In this document: one piece after another, positions 45,955 through 60,003 of the stretch | Position numbering within the stretch: the first letter of the stretch is position 1 | Layout: every line of letters starts with the position of its first letter | Source of the DNA: Sternotherus odoratus | Taxonomy: Eukaryota; Chordata; Testudines; Kinosternidae | Direction: 5' to 3' | NCBI GenBank assembly: GCA_032164245.1 | Contig: JAVMKO010000005.1 | Span: forward strand, 58,947,442-59,011,441 | DNA length: 64,000 nt | Program-made: the position numbers and the translations under genes | The notes under the pieces: model-generated | The model's input: the letters and a program-made list of their open reading frames with translations, nothing else | Databases searched by the model: none | What the model was told of the DNA's origin: nothing

Positions 45955-48900
45955 GTAAGTAGTTCTGAACTAATCCCTCCAAGAAGTTTGTGGTGGTGGG
46001 TCATCAGGGCTGCCGGTGGCTGATTAGGATAAAAAACCTGCCCCCAGATGCAAACAAGATAGAAATAATTCTGCTATCTTTGCTCTACGTTTGTAGGCTC
46101 TAAAACTAAGTTACAGCAGATGTGTGTGTCCTTGTTCTCTACATTTATGATGTGAAAGATGAATATTAAAGTGTTTCTATTTTAAGGTTCTGAAAGATAA
46201 TTCATTCTGCCACCCTCCCCCTAGCTTTTTACATTATCAAATTAAATTGGGTCTGGGGTGATAAATGAAAAGGATTGAAAGATGAAAAGTTATTGGCTCA
46301 TAACATAGCTGATGCTTTCACAGCTGTTAAGTTTCCAAGGCAAACAGAAAATCCATTATATCTCTTTCCCATCCATATGGTCGTGTTTGCCAAAGTGTTT
46401 CTGATGTTTACGTGAATAAATCAAAGTTGTTGTTTTGTAAAGAACTCCTTCAGTGCTCTCACGGGGCCAGGGCACAGTTGAACACATTTGCCAAAAAACA
46501 CCTATTTATTTTTTTAAAAAAGTCACTGGTTGGTTTAAAGGAGAAGTGAGGTGTTATGTTTTGGTGGTTGAGATTTCCATCAAAGGTGTCATTTGTTCCT
46601 TCTCATTATTGTTACCAAGCTAAATGTAATAAGTATGATACATTCATTCTTAGCATCTTAAATTGTTCTCAGAGAAACTTTAAGGGCTGTATCTTTTTTC
46701 TCTGTTTCTTACTCTGTTAATATGAAGACCCCTTGACCCTATTCCCTGCCCTTTTGATCTTCCTACGTTACTGTAAATATCTACATGTCTTCAGATTTTC
46801 CCTATAGTTTTGCTAGTACCTAAAAAATAAGATCTCTGAGGGGAAAAAAGTGGATGGAATGTGTTCATTGAGAATCCAAAACCTCATGTAGTTTGTTTAT
46901 TTTTTAAAAAATGAATGCAATGGCTTGCACTGCACAGATCATTTTACTGTGAAAAAGATTTAGACATACTTGTATTTTAAATCTATGATCTATATTTTTC
47001 TTTTAACTTTTTTTAGTTCTGGCTAATCAATTTTCTTTACACTTGTGGTAAAGTTAGTACTATTCAAACCTGTGTCATCTTTGTCTTGATGGTATTTCCC
47101 ATGTAAGTGCTTTGGATAATAGATTGTATTGTTCAGGTATTCATTTGAAAGTGTGTTTTATTGATCCCTATCCAAGTTGAATGAATAAAACTTGCCACCA
47201 TTAATGTGGTAGTGGTCCAAACTATTATGACATATAGCAAATATTTGTGAAATTTTATACTCAAGATTTTTTTAATATAATTTTTCTGTCCAATAAGATT
47301 GTCACTCAATTTGACTTCTGTTTCTGTGAATTCATGTATTTTACTGTTGCCTTCAGTTTTTTCCTCTTTTGTTTCTCTCTCTGTGTTAAAACCATTTCCT
47401 CTTTAAATATCAAATCACCTTCTTTTAAAAAAAGTAAATCCATAAATAACTAATTTCTGGATTCAGCTTTTGCATGTAAGTAAGTGATCTGACTCTTTTA
47501 TGTTGGCCTATTTGAATAAAATAGACTGCTAGTTACCACCTGTATGTTAAGCTTTCTCTTAGTCAGGTTTGTTATTGCAAATATTAATGTTTTGTGTTTT
47601 CCTCTCTGTTTTGACTGATGTTCTTTGCTCCTTCATAAATATCCCAGAAAGGTTTGGGTGACTGATGTATTTTGAAGACTCTTGTTCAGAAAAACTGTCA
47701 ATGCAATTTAGGGTAATTATATTCATTGTGACTTCAAGAAGTCTAGCATATTAGTGGTGTGAAATGGGTGTCTATGGCTGGAGAGAAAGCACTGTTCCAT
47801 GTTGCACAGCAGTGTGACACCAACTCCTATTTATGTCACTTTAAGCTGAGTTCATAGTGGTAAACAGTTATGTCTTGGATGTATAAACACATTTATCATA
47901 GGTAGCATAAGGAGCCTCAGTCTATTTAGAAGCTGAAATGACCTTATCATGATGCTGTGTAAATTTTACATGTGCTGGGGGGCAGGCGCGGAAAACTAGT
48001 TAAGTTGTCTCAGATTCGGTTGCAAAAGAGAACCACAGACACTAGTCTACAATTCTACTGTGTTCTACAGTGTTTTATTTTTATTATGGGTTGTGAAGAA
48101 ACCGCAGCTCCTATTACCGACATAAAAACTCAAGGTTAGCAACACAAAGAAATAAGCTTACACTCAGATACTCCTAATGAATGTTTGATTTATCCGTAAC
48201 TGTGAGTGTCTGAAAGCTTAAGTTTGTAGATGTTCAGTGAATCCATGTGCACACTTGAATTATTAACCCAAAGATTTATCTAATTTGAATAAGAATTTTT
48301 TTTGCCAAGTGACTTGGGTTAACTAGTCTGGTGAGTATCCTGCTAGCAGAAGAGATCAGGATTGGTTCCCCCGTGTTGCTAGACTTGAAAGAGCATGGAA
48401 GACCCCTAGTTTTAAAGCAGTTCTGAAACAGAAAAGATAGGATAGCTGATATTAATTGCATCATGGTAAACAATGTGTGAATCTCTTGCAGGCATTGATA
48501 TTGACATTTAATGGCCTAGGATTAAATAGCATAGGGATGATGTTTCTCCACACATTCGGACTTGTTTTTCTTCAGTGTCAGATGAAAAAAATGCCTACTT
48601 TTGCCTTATATGTACGTTGTAGATATTTTCCAAAAGATTTACAGATCCACAGCTGTTCTGAGGCTGTAGAATGTTCATATGCATGCTACATGATCAAGTT
48701 GCTGTGGGCCTTTTTGATTGGTTTCTAAAAGTTCCTCTTGAAGTGACTAACTGGGAAAATGGGATCTTCTTCCTCTAAGGATACTCTGGGTTAATGCCAT
48801 AATTAGCCACTCCAGGTTCTATGTTGTGTTGAATATAGTTTTTATTTCTAGAAGGACATGGGCATCTTGATACTTATTGCCAATAGACAGACTAGGTTAT

Positions 48901-50450
48901 GCAACCTGTACATTGTAAACATGCCTCATAATGATAGAAGGAAAAAATGCTGCCATATGGGAATACCGCAGGTGTAAACAACAAAAGTTCTCTTGTGTAC
49001 AAGCCATTAATAATATAGTTTGTTTTTTAGATTAGTATGATATAAAACTACAAATGAATTGAATGGGTTGGGTATTCAGCTAAGGGCTGAGCTGTACCCA
49101 ATTGATTCTTACTGTGCAGTTTTATGCTCTGAGATTTACTGTTAATGCTTTATTCTGACTGGCTGAAATTTACAGTAGATTCTGCTTAGTGCATACTTAT
49201 AGACTGACCTTCAAAAACCAACAGCTTAAAGACGTGACCTTTTTCAACAAAAGTTTTGGTGGTTTGGGTTATATTATTTGTATTTCTTGGTGGGGAAAAT
49301 AGGTTTTCCCTGCAGGCGAATGTCTGTAAGTTCTCTTTAAAAGGACCCAGTATACATTAACATCTTCAGTTCAAGGAAGTGCTAATGAGGTCAAACTACA
49401 GAGCGGGTCATAAAGTGGCTCAAGAACCTTGATGCATATTTGGCAGTCTGATGTTCAGGCAATATGTGATTTCCATTTTAATTTCTTTAGATTATAACCC
49501 TGACCAGAGGGCAGGAGAAAATGGAACTTGGCTCCCAAAAGAGAGTCATTTCAAGAAATCTTATTCATTATTATTATTATTTTTAAAGGGAGACAAGGAT
49601 GAAAAGGAAAGTTCAAAATGTACTTGATCCTAATTGCTAAGAATAATAAACCTAATGGGACAGCCGTCTCCTGCCTATCTTTTCACTTTTTTCCTTACTC
49701 TTTCATGCCCCCTCCTTTCTTCCAGGTTCTCCCTCAAGCTCTGGGGAGCCTCAGAGCCCTCTGCACATATTGCAGGATCAGGGCATACGTCAATAGAAAA
49801 AATCCCATTCATTTCAGGGAGAAGCAGGTACAGGGCTCTGTGTTCATCCAGTCTAGCTGGACCCCTTCTTTCCCTCCTTCATCCCTGGTCTGACATGCCC
49901 CAACTTTTTCCTCTTTCCAGTCCCAAAGAAAATGAACTGCAAGGAAGCCTAACAGTTCCATCCCATTCCCTGTTCCCCCAATTCCCTGTAAATTATGTGC
50001 ACATTTAAAAAAATGGGTAACTAATAAATTGCACCTTTAATTTTGTAATCCATTCTTCTCTCGCTCTCTGCCCCAAATGGACATGTGCACACACATTTGC
50101 TACTCAGTGTGCTATTCTTCACAGCAAGGGCATTGTCTTCCTATCAGTCTGATGAGCACTGTCAATTAGTCTGTTTGGAGCCCGCTTGACAGTGCAATGA
50201 CATTGCAGTCATGACAAAACCCATCAATGAAAGCAAAGTTCCCATGAAGGAAATTAATAGGAAGGTTTAAAAAAAGACAACATCTTTATGTTTAAATACT
50301 CATTCAATGGGCTTTGACCAGTAGGAAGGCTGCTTGGAACGGTAACATGCAGTCAGTTCATATGATAATGTTGATCTTGTATCTGCATACTAGATTAGTG
50401 TTTGGTGTCAGCATCCAATTTTCTATCTGTTCTATTACAATGGAAGATAA

Positions 50451-50502
50451 TTTTCCTTTTCCTTTTCCTTTTTTTTTTCTTTCTTTCTTTTTTTTTTTTT
50501 TC
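50451..50502. repeat. Pyrimidine tract (TTTTCC and TTTC runs)
   Basis: Three CCTTTT units are followed by T runs, TTTCTTTC units and a 12-base T run. It is a low-complexity tract and the source of Lys-rich and Phe-rich spurious reading frames on the two strands. Confidence 0.85.
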
Positions 50503-50822
50503 AAATGAACATACTTTTCATTAAAGGTGCTGGTCTGAAGAGCTCTCACACAAAGAATAGGTACATCTCTGGTAGAAACAGTGTAAATACAGCCCTCATC
50601 TTTCCCTTTTTCTGGAGGGGCCCCTGTAGGAGTTAAGATTAGTTAATTCTCCATGCACTCTAAATGGTTGGCACCTCTGTTCAGACTGGCAACATGGCAG
50701 GTTGTACTTGTGACTGAAGGCTTTGAAAAGGCCTGAGATTGGCCCACAAATGAACAGCTGCTAGGAGGGTGGTTGGGGTGGTAAATTCCTTGATTTTTTT
50801 TCAAACTTAATAAAGTTCTTTT

Positions 50823-50857
50823 GATATATATGTGTATATACACGATGTGTATATATA
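50823..50857. repeat. Alternating purine-pyrimidine AT-rich palindrome
   Basis: GATATATATGTGTATATACA, then CGATGTGTATATATA, forms a short hairpin-prone alternating TA/TG tract. It has the look of a decaying microsatellite. Confidence 0.7.
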
Positions 50858-51689
50858 ACGGTAGTATGTGATATTGTGAAAATAATCTGAAGGGAAGACT
50901 TCATACTCCTCTCTTCCCCTCCCCAAACCTTTGTCCTTGGCTGCTCTTCTCCTGGACTGAAGCAGTAAATAAAGTATCTCATGGGTTAGGAAAATTTCAT
51001 AATGTAGGAGGCCAGTATTCTCCATAGAGCTTTTCTGTGTAAAGTTCACTTGAAGCCTATCTATGCACACAGTGTGCAACACAGGCTTTCTATAGTCAAA
51101 CCCTGACCTTCAGTTCTCCAGCACTAGAATGGCCAACAGTGACATTTTCTGGTGACTAGTCTCAATCATTTGATTTTGGTTTTCAGGGTGACCGTTACTC
51201 TGCCTGATTGTTTATTTATTTTTAATTGTTTTGATAATGCTGCACAGCATAGCTGTGTTAATGTAGACAAGGTCTGAACTAACTAAGGTCTGTATCAGGA
51301 AGGGTTGTTGCATATTCAGAATGATACACATTAGCAATGCTGCATGGGGGAATTTTCTATTTTTCTTAGTACTTGCTCATTGCTATCCCTTGATCTGGCA
51401 GCTTCCAAGCATTAAAATCCACCAAGTTTTTGTCCAGTTGGTTTCGCTATCTAAACTGACTTTGTAAACTCCCCATTTCTGAAAGGAAACACCAGAAGCA
51501 TGGAAAGAATAAACATAGGTGCAGATACAATAGTGGGGGTGCTAAGAGCCATTGAATCAAACTGTAAACCCTGTACATAATGGAAACCATTTCAAGCCCC
51601 TGGGTACAGCAACACCCCACATACTTCTAGTTCCAGCATCTATGAGAATAAATATGGTAATTGCAATAGAAGAAAGATAGTTTTGTGGT

Positions 51690-51860
51690 TCCTGTGCAGG
51701 GCTGAGGCTGGAGAGATTTAAGTTTAGTTACTCAGCTGTGCCAGATTTGCTGTGTGACTTTGGATGAGTTATTGTGCCTTGGATTCACTTCTATAAAACA
51801 GGAATAATAATATTCAATTTATCCATCTTGTTTAGAGCGTAAACTCAGGGACTGTGCAGC
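51690..51860 (+). repeat. SINE relic (MIR-like core)
   Basis: TGCTGTGTGACTTTGGATGA, then GTTATTGTGCCTTGG and ATAAAACAGGAATAATAATA, follows the MIR-like core order seen in the SINEs at 10,453 and 23,494. TTGTTTAGAGCGTAAACTC at about 51,830 is the common post-core region. The tRNA head is poorly preserved. Confidence 0.6.
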
Positions 51861-53984
51861 TCATGATATCCTGGAGTCTGAGTTGGAGACAGTAGGTTCT
51901 ACTGGAATACAAACAGGTGTTCTTCAGCTGTGCTTTTATATTCTTTTCCTGGAAGGAAAAAGTTTCCTTTTGAAATGGGTCTGTAAATAGGCTCAGTCTT
52001 TTAATTTGGAAGAGACATTGAGTGGAATGTCTGCAATGGAACACAAAAGTGGTTAACTTAATGAGAGGCCTTGAGGGGAAGTTATAGTGGTCACACACAC
52101 AAAAGAAATTTAAAAGTTTGAGTTAATCTTTTTTATAATGTCCAACTGAATTACCTTAGGAATCTGAGTAACTAAATCAGCTTTCTCTCCGATTGTACAA
52201 AGAAAATGGGTACAATACTTCTAATGGCTTTTCAACTTGTGCATTTAGAAAACTACTTCAACATTATATTTGACTGATATAACAAAGGTGCTTGTGTTAC
52301 TCTAAAGGGTGTTTTTATTGCCCATTTTGTCTAAAAGAGAAATCTGCATGTCAGGAGGTAATAGTATTGTTCCCAGTTCATCAGAACCGAGTTAGTGGTT
52401 TGTTTACATGGTTTTCCCAGGAAGTTAGCTGCTATAAGTATGGATCTCCTCCCATTCTGCTGTCAGCAAAGTCAGTGTGGACTTTTCATTTCCTTTAATA
52501 GAAGCAGGATCTCAGGCCCTCTATACGTGTGTAATAGTCTGACCATATATCAAATCAATGGCAAAACTCCTGTTGACCTTCAGTAAGGGCAGGTTTTCAC
52601 CCAGTGTATTCTGTAGTACACTCTTCTTGGACCAGATTCACCACTGTCGCAGAGCACCTCCCTTTTGCTTCCTAACCAAGCTGTTTCATAGCCCCAAGCA
52701 TGACAAGTGGTGCATCTGGGGTGGCCCTGCATTCCAGTGATTATATCCCTTTATTGGTTCACAGGGGCCACTGAAGCAGAGGCTATCCAATCCTGAATCA
52801 AGGGCTGAACCTGTCCCATCAGCCCCTGAGAAGAAATGGTGCAAGGCACCTCCACTCTGTCCCTGTGTTGGTGCCAGTGCAGAGATGAATGTACCCCAAC
52901 AAGTTTTGGGGGTGCTGCTGTTCTTGACACATTTTCCCTTCAGGGAGCTGTGTCCCAATATTAAAGAGGGAGCAGCCCTCTAAATACATAATAGTCTCTA
53001 TTTTGCATACCAGTTCCCTTGCCCAGTTTCTCTTGGTAGAGTGGTCAGCTCTTCCACATACTAATGCATTAATATCTCAGTTCAAAGGGAAATGAATATC
53101 AAACAAGTGATCTGTTTGAAAATGGCTTTAAGTTTAACACAATCTTATGTCTCTCTTCAGTGCCAGCCATTGGGCCAAATTATGCTCTTTGTTTTACTGA
53201 TGTAAATCCAGGACCAAGACATTGACGTTTCCCAGAAGTAACTGAGGGCTGAGTTTGGCTGAACAGAATGTAATGTCCAATTGTATTCCATAGACTCTGG
53301 CTTGAAAGGGAAGCTACAGTGTGCTCAAAGGTAGTTCATAGCATCCATCTGTGCCCTTAAACAACAGGAGCCATTTGAAATGAATTATGTATGTTTGGAC
53401 AGGGAGTATCCAATACAGAGTGATTAATATACGCATTATGACTGTCAGTCATTTCAAAGGAGAAGCGGGTTAGAAATATGCATGCTCTAGGCCTGTAATC
53501 AAGGCTTCTTTTACAAAAAATAAAAACAGACACTGGCAAATTAGTTGAAACTATTTTATAAATTAAATTTCTATTGTTATGTGGTCTACAGCATTTTTAA
53601 GACAGGAGAGCACAGTTCCTGAAGTCTAAATACTGAGGGTGGAAAAATATTTTATAAAGCAAAGTCCTCTTTCCTAGTTCATAAAATTGCATTGGTCACT
53701 AGTAGCAGAGAAACAGGCTAATTTCAAAAACTTTTAATTTAAGGAGTATACTGAAAGAATAGATCTTGATGAAGGAAGTTCTCTCCACTCCTTGTCTGAT
53801 GCACCTACCTGCAATCACATTGTGACAACTAAAAGGAAAAATAATCTTTATAGAAGAAACTTCTAACTCCGTTAATAATACTAATACAAGGCACTTCTCT
53901 TGAGCCTCTTATAGCGGAATCTCAATATTTGTAAAGTATTTTAATTAACCTTCCTCACTTTTTGGTGATAGGAACTCTTAGAAC

Positions 53985-54100
53985 AGATTTCAGGAAGGTA
54001 TTTAAGGATGTTCTTAAGTTTATTCCTAGTCAGCAGAGCATTTACGTGCATCCTTATGTGCTTTGGTGAATAGGACTATTTTGCTGAATCAGGCCATTCA
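53985..54100. repeat. Decayed CTTAAG-type fold-back repeat
   Basis: AGGAAGGTATTTAAGGATGT, later CATCCTTATGTGCTTTGGTG and AATAGGACTATTTTGCTGAA, matches in weaker form the family at 37,133-37,222. Confidence 0.35.
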
Positions 54101-54147
54101 AAACTCCAGGAGGTAAAATGACACGCTCAAAGGCTACAAAGAAACTC

Positions 54148-54372
54148 AGGTGGGTAGTGATTGATCTATCGGGAATCGATTTATTGCGTCTAGTGTAGAT
54201 GTGATAAATCGATCCCTAAGCACGCTCCCCATTGACTCCTGTACTCCACCCCTGCAAGAGGCGGAAGCAGAGCTGACCAGGGAGCAGCAGCGGTCAACTC
54301 ACCGTCATGTGGACGGCTAGGTAAATCGACCTAAGATACGCCGACTTCAGCTATGCTGTGTAGCCCAGGCCT
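54148..54372. mobile_element. Harbinger-type MITE with TCGATTTAT hairpin
   Basis: GGGAATCGATTTATTGCGTC and, after a short spacer, GATGTGATAAATCGATCCC form an imperfect hairpin (about 54,169-54,215). The right part CGACTTCAGCTATGCTGTGT followed by AGCCCAGGCCTC is a terminal region related to the 40,997 element. The family is the same as that copy, in opposite orientation. The left boundary is approximate and no clean target duplication was seen. Confidence 0.65.
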
Positions 54373-54784
54373 CAGTGAAAGAATCTGACATACAATTCCT
54401 GATTCCAGAGCCCACTCAATAACCTTGCTGCCAAAGTGGGCAAGACCTTGTGTGGAAAAAGAGTGAGATTTAAACAGCTCAAACTACCTTTGCCGAAGTT
54501 TCTCTGCCCACTGATCAGACTCAATTGTTCCAGAAGCAGCACTTTTTATCTCTCTTGGAATCAGGCTGACAAAGTGCAGTGGCCACAGCAAGGCAGATGG
54601 CACACCTATTTAGTGCATCCAGCATTGGGAAAACCATAGAATTTTAAAAACATCCTTCAGTCTTTTATTCCATAAAGGCTGGAGAGTCGGGGGATGGGGA
54701 GGAATTGACATGTTTCAGGCTCTTCAGCATGATTGTATCTTAGTTAAGCAACAAAATAAGTGTGCAAATAATGCCATTGGCCAA

Positions 54785-54895
54785 GGTCTTCAAACGTGAC
54801 TAGTGATTTTTTTGGGAGTGCAATCTGAGACACCTTAAAGGGGTTCTAAGGGCAAAGTGCTGAGCATTCACCTCTGAAAATCAAGCCTTTTTTAA
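54785..54895. repeat. Fold-back repeat related to 8,896-9,006
   Basis: GGTCTTCAAACGTGACTAGT on the left and AGTGCTGAGCATTCACCTCT followed by GAAAATCAAGCC on the right match the fold-back family with GTGCTGAGCA...CTGAAAATC ends. Divergent copy. Confidence 0.35.
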
Positions 54896-57800
54896 GCCGG
54901 ACCTAGGTTGACCAACTTTCAAGTTATAGTAATTGTTATTTCCAAGGCATAAGCGAAGATAGATACTCTCACTTATAGGCCTAATATTCTATAGGCACCT
55001 TCAATTCCAATAGGCAGTTTTTACTCAAGTCCAGTTGACCACTATAGGTAAGACATGGCAAGATTTGGCTCCAGGTCTTTGTATCAGCCTCCTAGTTCTT
55101 TTTTGAAGTAGCGATATTTATTATTTATGGTGCAAAGCAAATGCTGTATTATTTAACATCATTTGTGCTGCTGCTTAAGTGTATGTGAGTTATATAGTGC
55201 ATACCATATTCTGTGTTAGAATCCCAGAATATCTCTGCAAACAATATTGGATGCAAACACCAAGGACAAGTGACTATCTCTTATTGATTGTGACCTATTC
55301 TGGGCAGGGACAGCTGCCAACTATTTGGGCAGCCTCTGGATGCTACTACAGTACAAAGCTGTTGCTGCTGTACTCCTTATTTTCTGTATACCTAGCCAGC
55401 CAATCTCCGTGTCTCTCTTCTAGTGCTGAGAACTTGCACAATATTGGGTGTTTTTTTTCATAAGACCTTGGTTCTTGGGACCATGTGATTGTGAGAATCT
55501 CAGATACCCTTTTGTTGAAATAATAGTTTCTAGCCTTTATGGTTATGCATATAAGATTGCCCAAGTATACCCTAAGGGCTGAAAACCAGAAAGCTAGATA
55601 AAAAGACCCTCCACCCCAGTACAAACTGAATGGGTGCCTGATAGATATAAAAATGAATGATTTTTAAGCTGGACTCATGACTTATTTGGGGCCCGACTCA
55701 TGTTATTTGAATACTTAGGGTTGGCAATGCTGCAGTTCACCCATAGGATAATAGTGATTCGAGGTAAAGAAGGGAGTTGAGGCTTGCTTCTTAGTACGAG
55801 TTCTTTGACATAAGTTATTATAATACTTTGCTTATTAACATGGTACTCCTCTCTATCGCATTTGTGCCACAGCTGTAATCACCAAAGTCTTTGGTCTGGA
55901 AGCCGTGTCATTTATAACTGAGAGAGCTGCTGGTAGGGCATTTTTTGTGCAGGCCCTTCAACTTTGGAAGTTGTGTTGCTACTTTGGTCTGAAAGATCCT
56001 GAATTTGTTGACCCTCAGGGCACATTGCAAAGTATGTCTCTTACAGCAGGCTCTTGGGGTGGGTTGAGTTCTTCCTGGGGTCGGGGGAAGGCATTTTAAA
56101 GGGACATTGAAATACTTCTTTCACCAGCTTGGGCGAATGGTGTTGCTATAGTGGGTGGAGTTTCCATTGAAGTTAATGGTTTGTACTTTATAACTGATTG
56201 TGTTTTTTTAAAATATCATGAAGCACCTAGAGCCTGAGATGGTTACAGTTTCTGTATCTGTATAGCCAAATAAATAGATACATACACATAATTAATCATC
56301 AACCACCAAGTAGCATAGAGCCCCATCACATTAATGTTGAGGTAAGTTGCTGGAGTTTCCAGCTTCCAAAATGACCATTGGACTTCATATGTTTCATGGT
56401 CCTCCATGCCTTTCCTGAGAGCAATTCTTGTCATGTACTGAGAACTCTCAACACCCGCTGAGTTGGAACTTCGCATTGATGGAGCTCAATGCCTCTCCCA
56501 GGGTCCTTAGCATTAGGGCAGGGAACACTGAAGGGCTTTATCATTAATCCTTCTAAATGGGCCAGATTCCCCACATGTTTCCTTAACTTTGCCGTCCAGA
56601 ACAACACACAGTCAAGGTGCAATGCAGTTAATTGGTGATATCTTCCTTTACTTGCCATACCTTGTTTGTGCACACACAGGTCAAAACTTTGGGGAAGGGA
56701 TTTCTCAAAAGAGTTAGAATTTAGATCTACATCCTGAGATCAGTCATTTGATTGGATGTTAGATAATTTCATGTTATCATGAAAATCATTTAAAAAAACA
56801 AAGATAGGAAAAGCCTTTTAGGATGTCTGTCAATGGTCCTCAACCCTTTCCATACTGCATCCTCTGCTCACCTTTCAGTGACCCCCTATTTTGAGAACCT
56901 TGATGTAATTTATCCTCTTGCTAATGCAGGCTTGTTCCCTACCAATACAGGATGTTTCTGTATTTTTTTTCTAGTGCTCAGCTGGTTTTAAACTTCCCTA
57001 GCTTCTACAGCTTCCTTTGGGAAGTCTATTTCACAGGCTAATACACTTAATCATTGCACAGTTTCCCTTCTAATTCCAGGACACTCCAGAAGGAAGCATT
57101 TCATTTAAAATGCACTGTGCTCCATATAACGAGTATTTGAGCATCAGCTGCTTCCCAGTTATTAGTAGGGGGAGGGCAGCATATGGGAAATGCTACAAAT
57201 TTAATAAATCTACCAAGAAAGAAATAGAGGCTCTTGTTTTTTCTTCCCAAGGACTTACTGGAATCCTACTTTATTTTGATTTAAAGCCGAGCTGTTGTTG
57301 CATCACCTTTTCCTACAGCAGAAACCCACAAACATGTGGAACTGCCATTGAAAGTGAAAGTGCTTAAGCACATGGGCTGTGCTGTGTGATTGAATTTCTC
57401 AGTGCAGACACTCTCATTACATGACTATGTCATTACAGGCCAGAATACTGTATCTGATTTTTAGGCACATGCTGTTGTCTGGAAAGAGGCTTTTGAAAAC
57501 TTGCATAGCTCGTAGGTACCACTAGCCTTACAAAAGCTATGATGGGCCTTGGTTAATTAAAATGATGATGGGAAATAGGGCTATTCACACATACTTTATC
57601 TGGAACACTGTAGAATACCATTTTCCCCAGCTAAAGATGTACCTATCCTTAGCATCACTTAGCAGATTCCAATTATCACTGGGTATTATGCAGGCACATG
57701 CTCACAGAGAGACACATGCACACAAATAAAATGTGGAACAATAATCCACCACTGATTTTTAAATCTAGCATGCAGAGTGTACGCACAACTTTGTTTTAAA

Positions 57801-59515
57801 CATGGGCTCCCAATTTAGGTTGACCAAAAGCCCACAGGTCTACCACTTTCCACTTTCCAGCTGTTTAAAGCTATGAACTTGGAAATCTAGTCAGTAGGGG
57901 GGAAAAATGAGTTGAAAAACTAGTTTTCAATATTAAACCAACTGGAATCCATCCTACCAGTCTGGGGTGAGGGGGCTGCAATCACATTGTTTATTCTTAA
58001 ACTGCATGTCCGTGTGTCTTGCTCTCTCTGCTGTCAGACCTACACAAACACCACTAACTATGCTGGAGAAATACATGAAAATCTGGCCCTTAGCAAATGG
58101 TCAAATTCACTAAGTGTTTGCTAATGTGTTTAAGAAGGTTACAGTCTGTTCCAAGGTAAATAAATGAAAACTCTAGTCCCTTCCAGATTTTAGATAACAT
58201 GTAACAATAGTAGATGTCATTTTTTTTCCTTTTTAAATAGTGGTCTCTTTTTAAAATGAAATTACATTTGCTGCTGTACATGCTGGAAAGCAGCCGTATT
58301 GTAACAGCTTCATCCATCCCTTCCGTCACAATAATCTTCCTAAATGGGAACTCAATGTAAACCAATGCAGTGCTGAGTTGAAGTACAGCTGTGAATCAGA
58401 TGGACTCTCCCATTTATTTCAATGAGGCATAATTCTTAAGTATAACGATTATTTTCACGTCATCATTGCCAACTGTTTCATTGCTGATCATTTTAGCAGC
58501 ACCCTCCAGATATAGCACCTACCTATTAGAATATGAAGGATACAGTGGAAAAATGGAGTGGGACAGACGACTGCTGCCCAAGGTTACTGGGATGTGGAAT
58601 AAGTTAAACATTTTCCCCCTCCTTCCCAAAAGCCAGTAACTTCCAATCCTGCCCAAAAGGTGAGGGAAATAGTATCTGTATCCAACTCTCTAGTCCCAGA
58701 AGCCTCAGTTGATTCCTAGGTAACAGCCCCACATTTCCCCTACCCAGCCATCAAAACTTCCAAAATTTCCACAATATATTTAATGCATTGGCAATGTATT
58801 TGTGGCTTGCTGGCAAAGTGGTGGTGGTGGGGGAGCCTAAAATAAAGTGAATACATTAAAAATTCAATCCTACCACACAGACTACGTGTCATATTGTTTT
58901 TTCATATCTAATTAAATAACACCTCCATTATTATTTCACCCAACTTGGCTGCAGCATATTCAGCCTGCTGCAGAACAACAGGATCCTGAGGGCCTTGCTG
59001 CAAAATGTAGAATCCACAGACCACTGTGTGTAAGTGTCCAAAACCTTCACTTTCAACTGCGGCAGAGGGCACCTGGTACAACACCTCTTATTAATTATGA
59101 GTTCTTTTGGTAAATGATGCCAAACCCACCAGTCAGTACTTTAATTGGTTTTGGATTATGCCCTTTTAGAAGTCCGTAGGAATCATTTTATTGACTCAAA
59201 TGGACTTTAGATCATCCCCACTGCAGCCAAAACCAAGATACTGGGAATTGTAGTGGACAATATATTTTTATGTTTGTTTACATCTTCTTTCCCCAGCATC
59301 GTCCAAGCTGCTAAGCATTATGAATATTGGTTTACTGCTGCTATTAGATTGACCTCTTTTTCAGTTTACTAATAATTCTCCATTCTATTCAAAATTTCAG
59401 TTTTCTTTTACCTCCCCTCCAAAAGAGAACCTGAAGTATATATCTTTAAAAATACAAATCATACAAAGCCTGGGAAATTTGGAAAGCAAAACACTTAACC
59501 CACAGTCCCTAGCCC
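54896..59515. other. AT-rich non-coding DNA
   Basis: No exon, RNA or transposon is recognised. Short reading frames of 60-94 residues show no domains and none has a convincing acceptor and donor pair with a protein-like composition. Confidence 0.4.
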
Positions 59516-60003
59516 CCACTGTAGACAGTGGTAGGTTGACAGAAGAAGTCTTCCATCAACCTAGCTACTACCTTTTGGAGAGGTAGATTACCTCCGGTGA
59601 TGAGATAATCCCTCCTGTTGTTGTAGTGGTTGTGAGGAGGTTGCTGAGGAGGTTGTGAAGGCTAGGACTATAACTGGCTTTAAAAGAGAACTGAATAAAT
59701 TCATGCAGGTTAAGTCCATTAATGGCTATTAGCTAGGATGAGTAGGGAATGGTGTCCCCAGCCTCTGTTGTCAGAGGGGGATGATGGGTGGCAGCAGAGA
59801 AATCACTTGATCATTACCTGTTAAGTTAACTTTCTACGGGGCACCTAGAATTGGCCACTGTGGGTAGACAAGATACTGGGCTGGATGGACCTTTGGTCTG
59901 ACCCAATATGGCCATTCTTATGTTCTAGTGATTGTCTACACTGAAGCACTAAAACAGTTCTGTGGTTGTTCTGCTGCAGCGTTTTCAGTGTATATATGTA
60001 GCC
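59516..60003. mobile_element. Harbinger-type MITE fragment split by a CR1 tail
   Basis: The left part has GTAGACAGTGGTAGGTTGAC and an inner inverted pair (GACAGAAGAAGTCTTCCATC) plus GGAGAGGTAGATTACC. The right part resumes with GTCTACACTGAAGCACTAAA and ends near GTATATATGTAGCC. Joining the two flanks of the CR1 gives a MITE in the order seen at 6,278. The true 5' end is missing, since the copy starts internally. Confidence 0.6.
59634..59926 (+). mobile_element. CR1 LINE 3' tail, 293 bp
   Basis: It contains GAACTGAATAAATTCATGCA, GGCTATTAGCTAGGATG, GATACTGGGCTGGATGGACC and ends TGGCCATTCTTATGTTCT, the characteristic CR1 3' terminus. AGTGGTTGT (59,625-59,633) and AGTGATTGT (59,927-59,935) flank it, matching at 8 of 9 positions. 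It is 5'-truncated with no coding capacity and postdates the MITE it splits. Confidence 0.9.

Larger units (their letters stand above)
45955..53984. other. Repeat-poor non-coding DNA, probable first intron
   Basis: If the start exon at 45,912 is real this is its first intron. It is AT-rich, with few recognisable transposons: one SINE at 51,690, a T-rich tract at 50,451 and an AT-rich palindrome at 50,823. Low repeat density over 8 kb next to a CpG island is typical of developmental-gene introns with conserved non-coding elements, but conservation cannot be judged from one sequence. Confidence 0.4.

Noticed and set aside
57110..57367. 85-residue plus-strand frame as a possible internal exon
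   Set aside because: Composition is not convincingly coding, no family is recognised, and flanking splice signals are weak.
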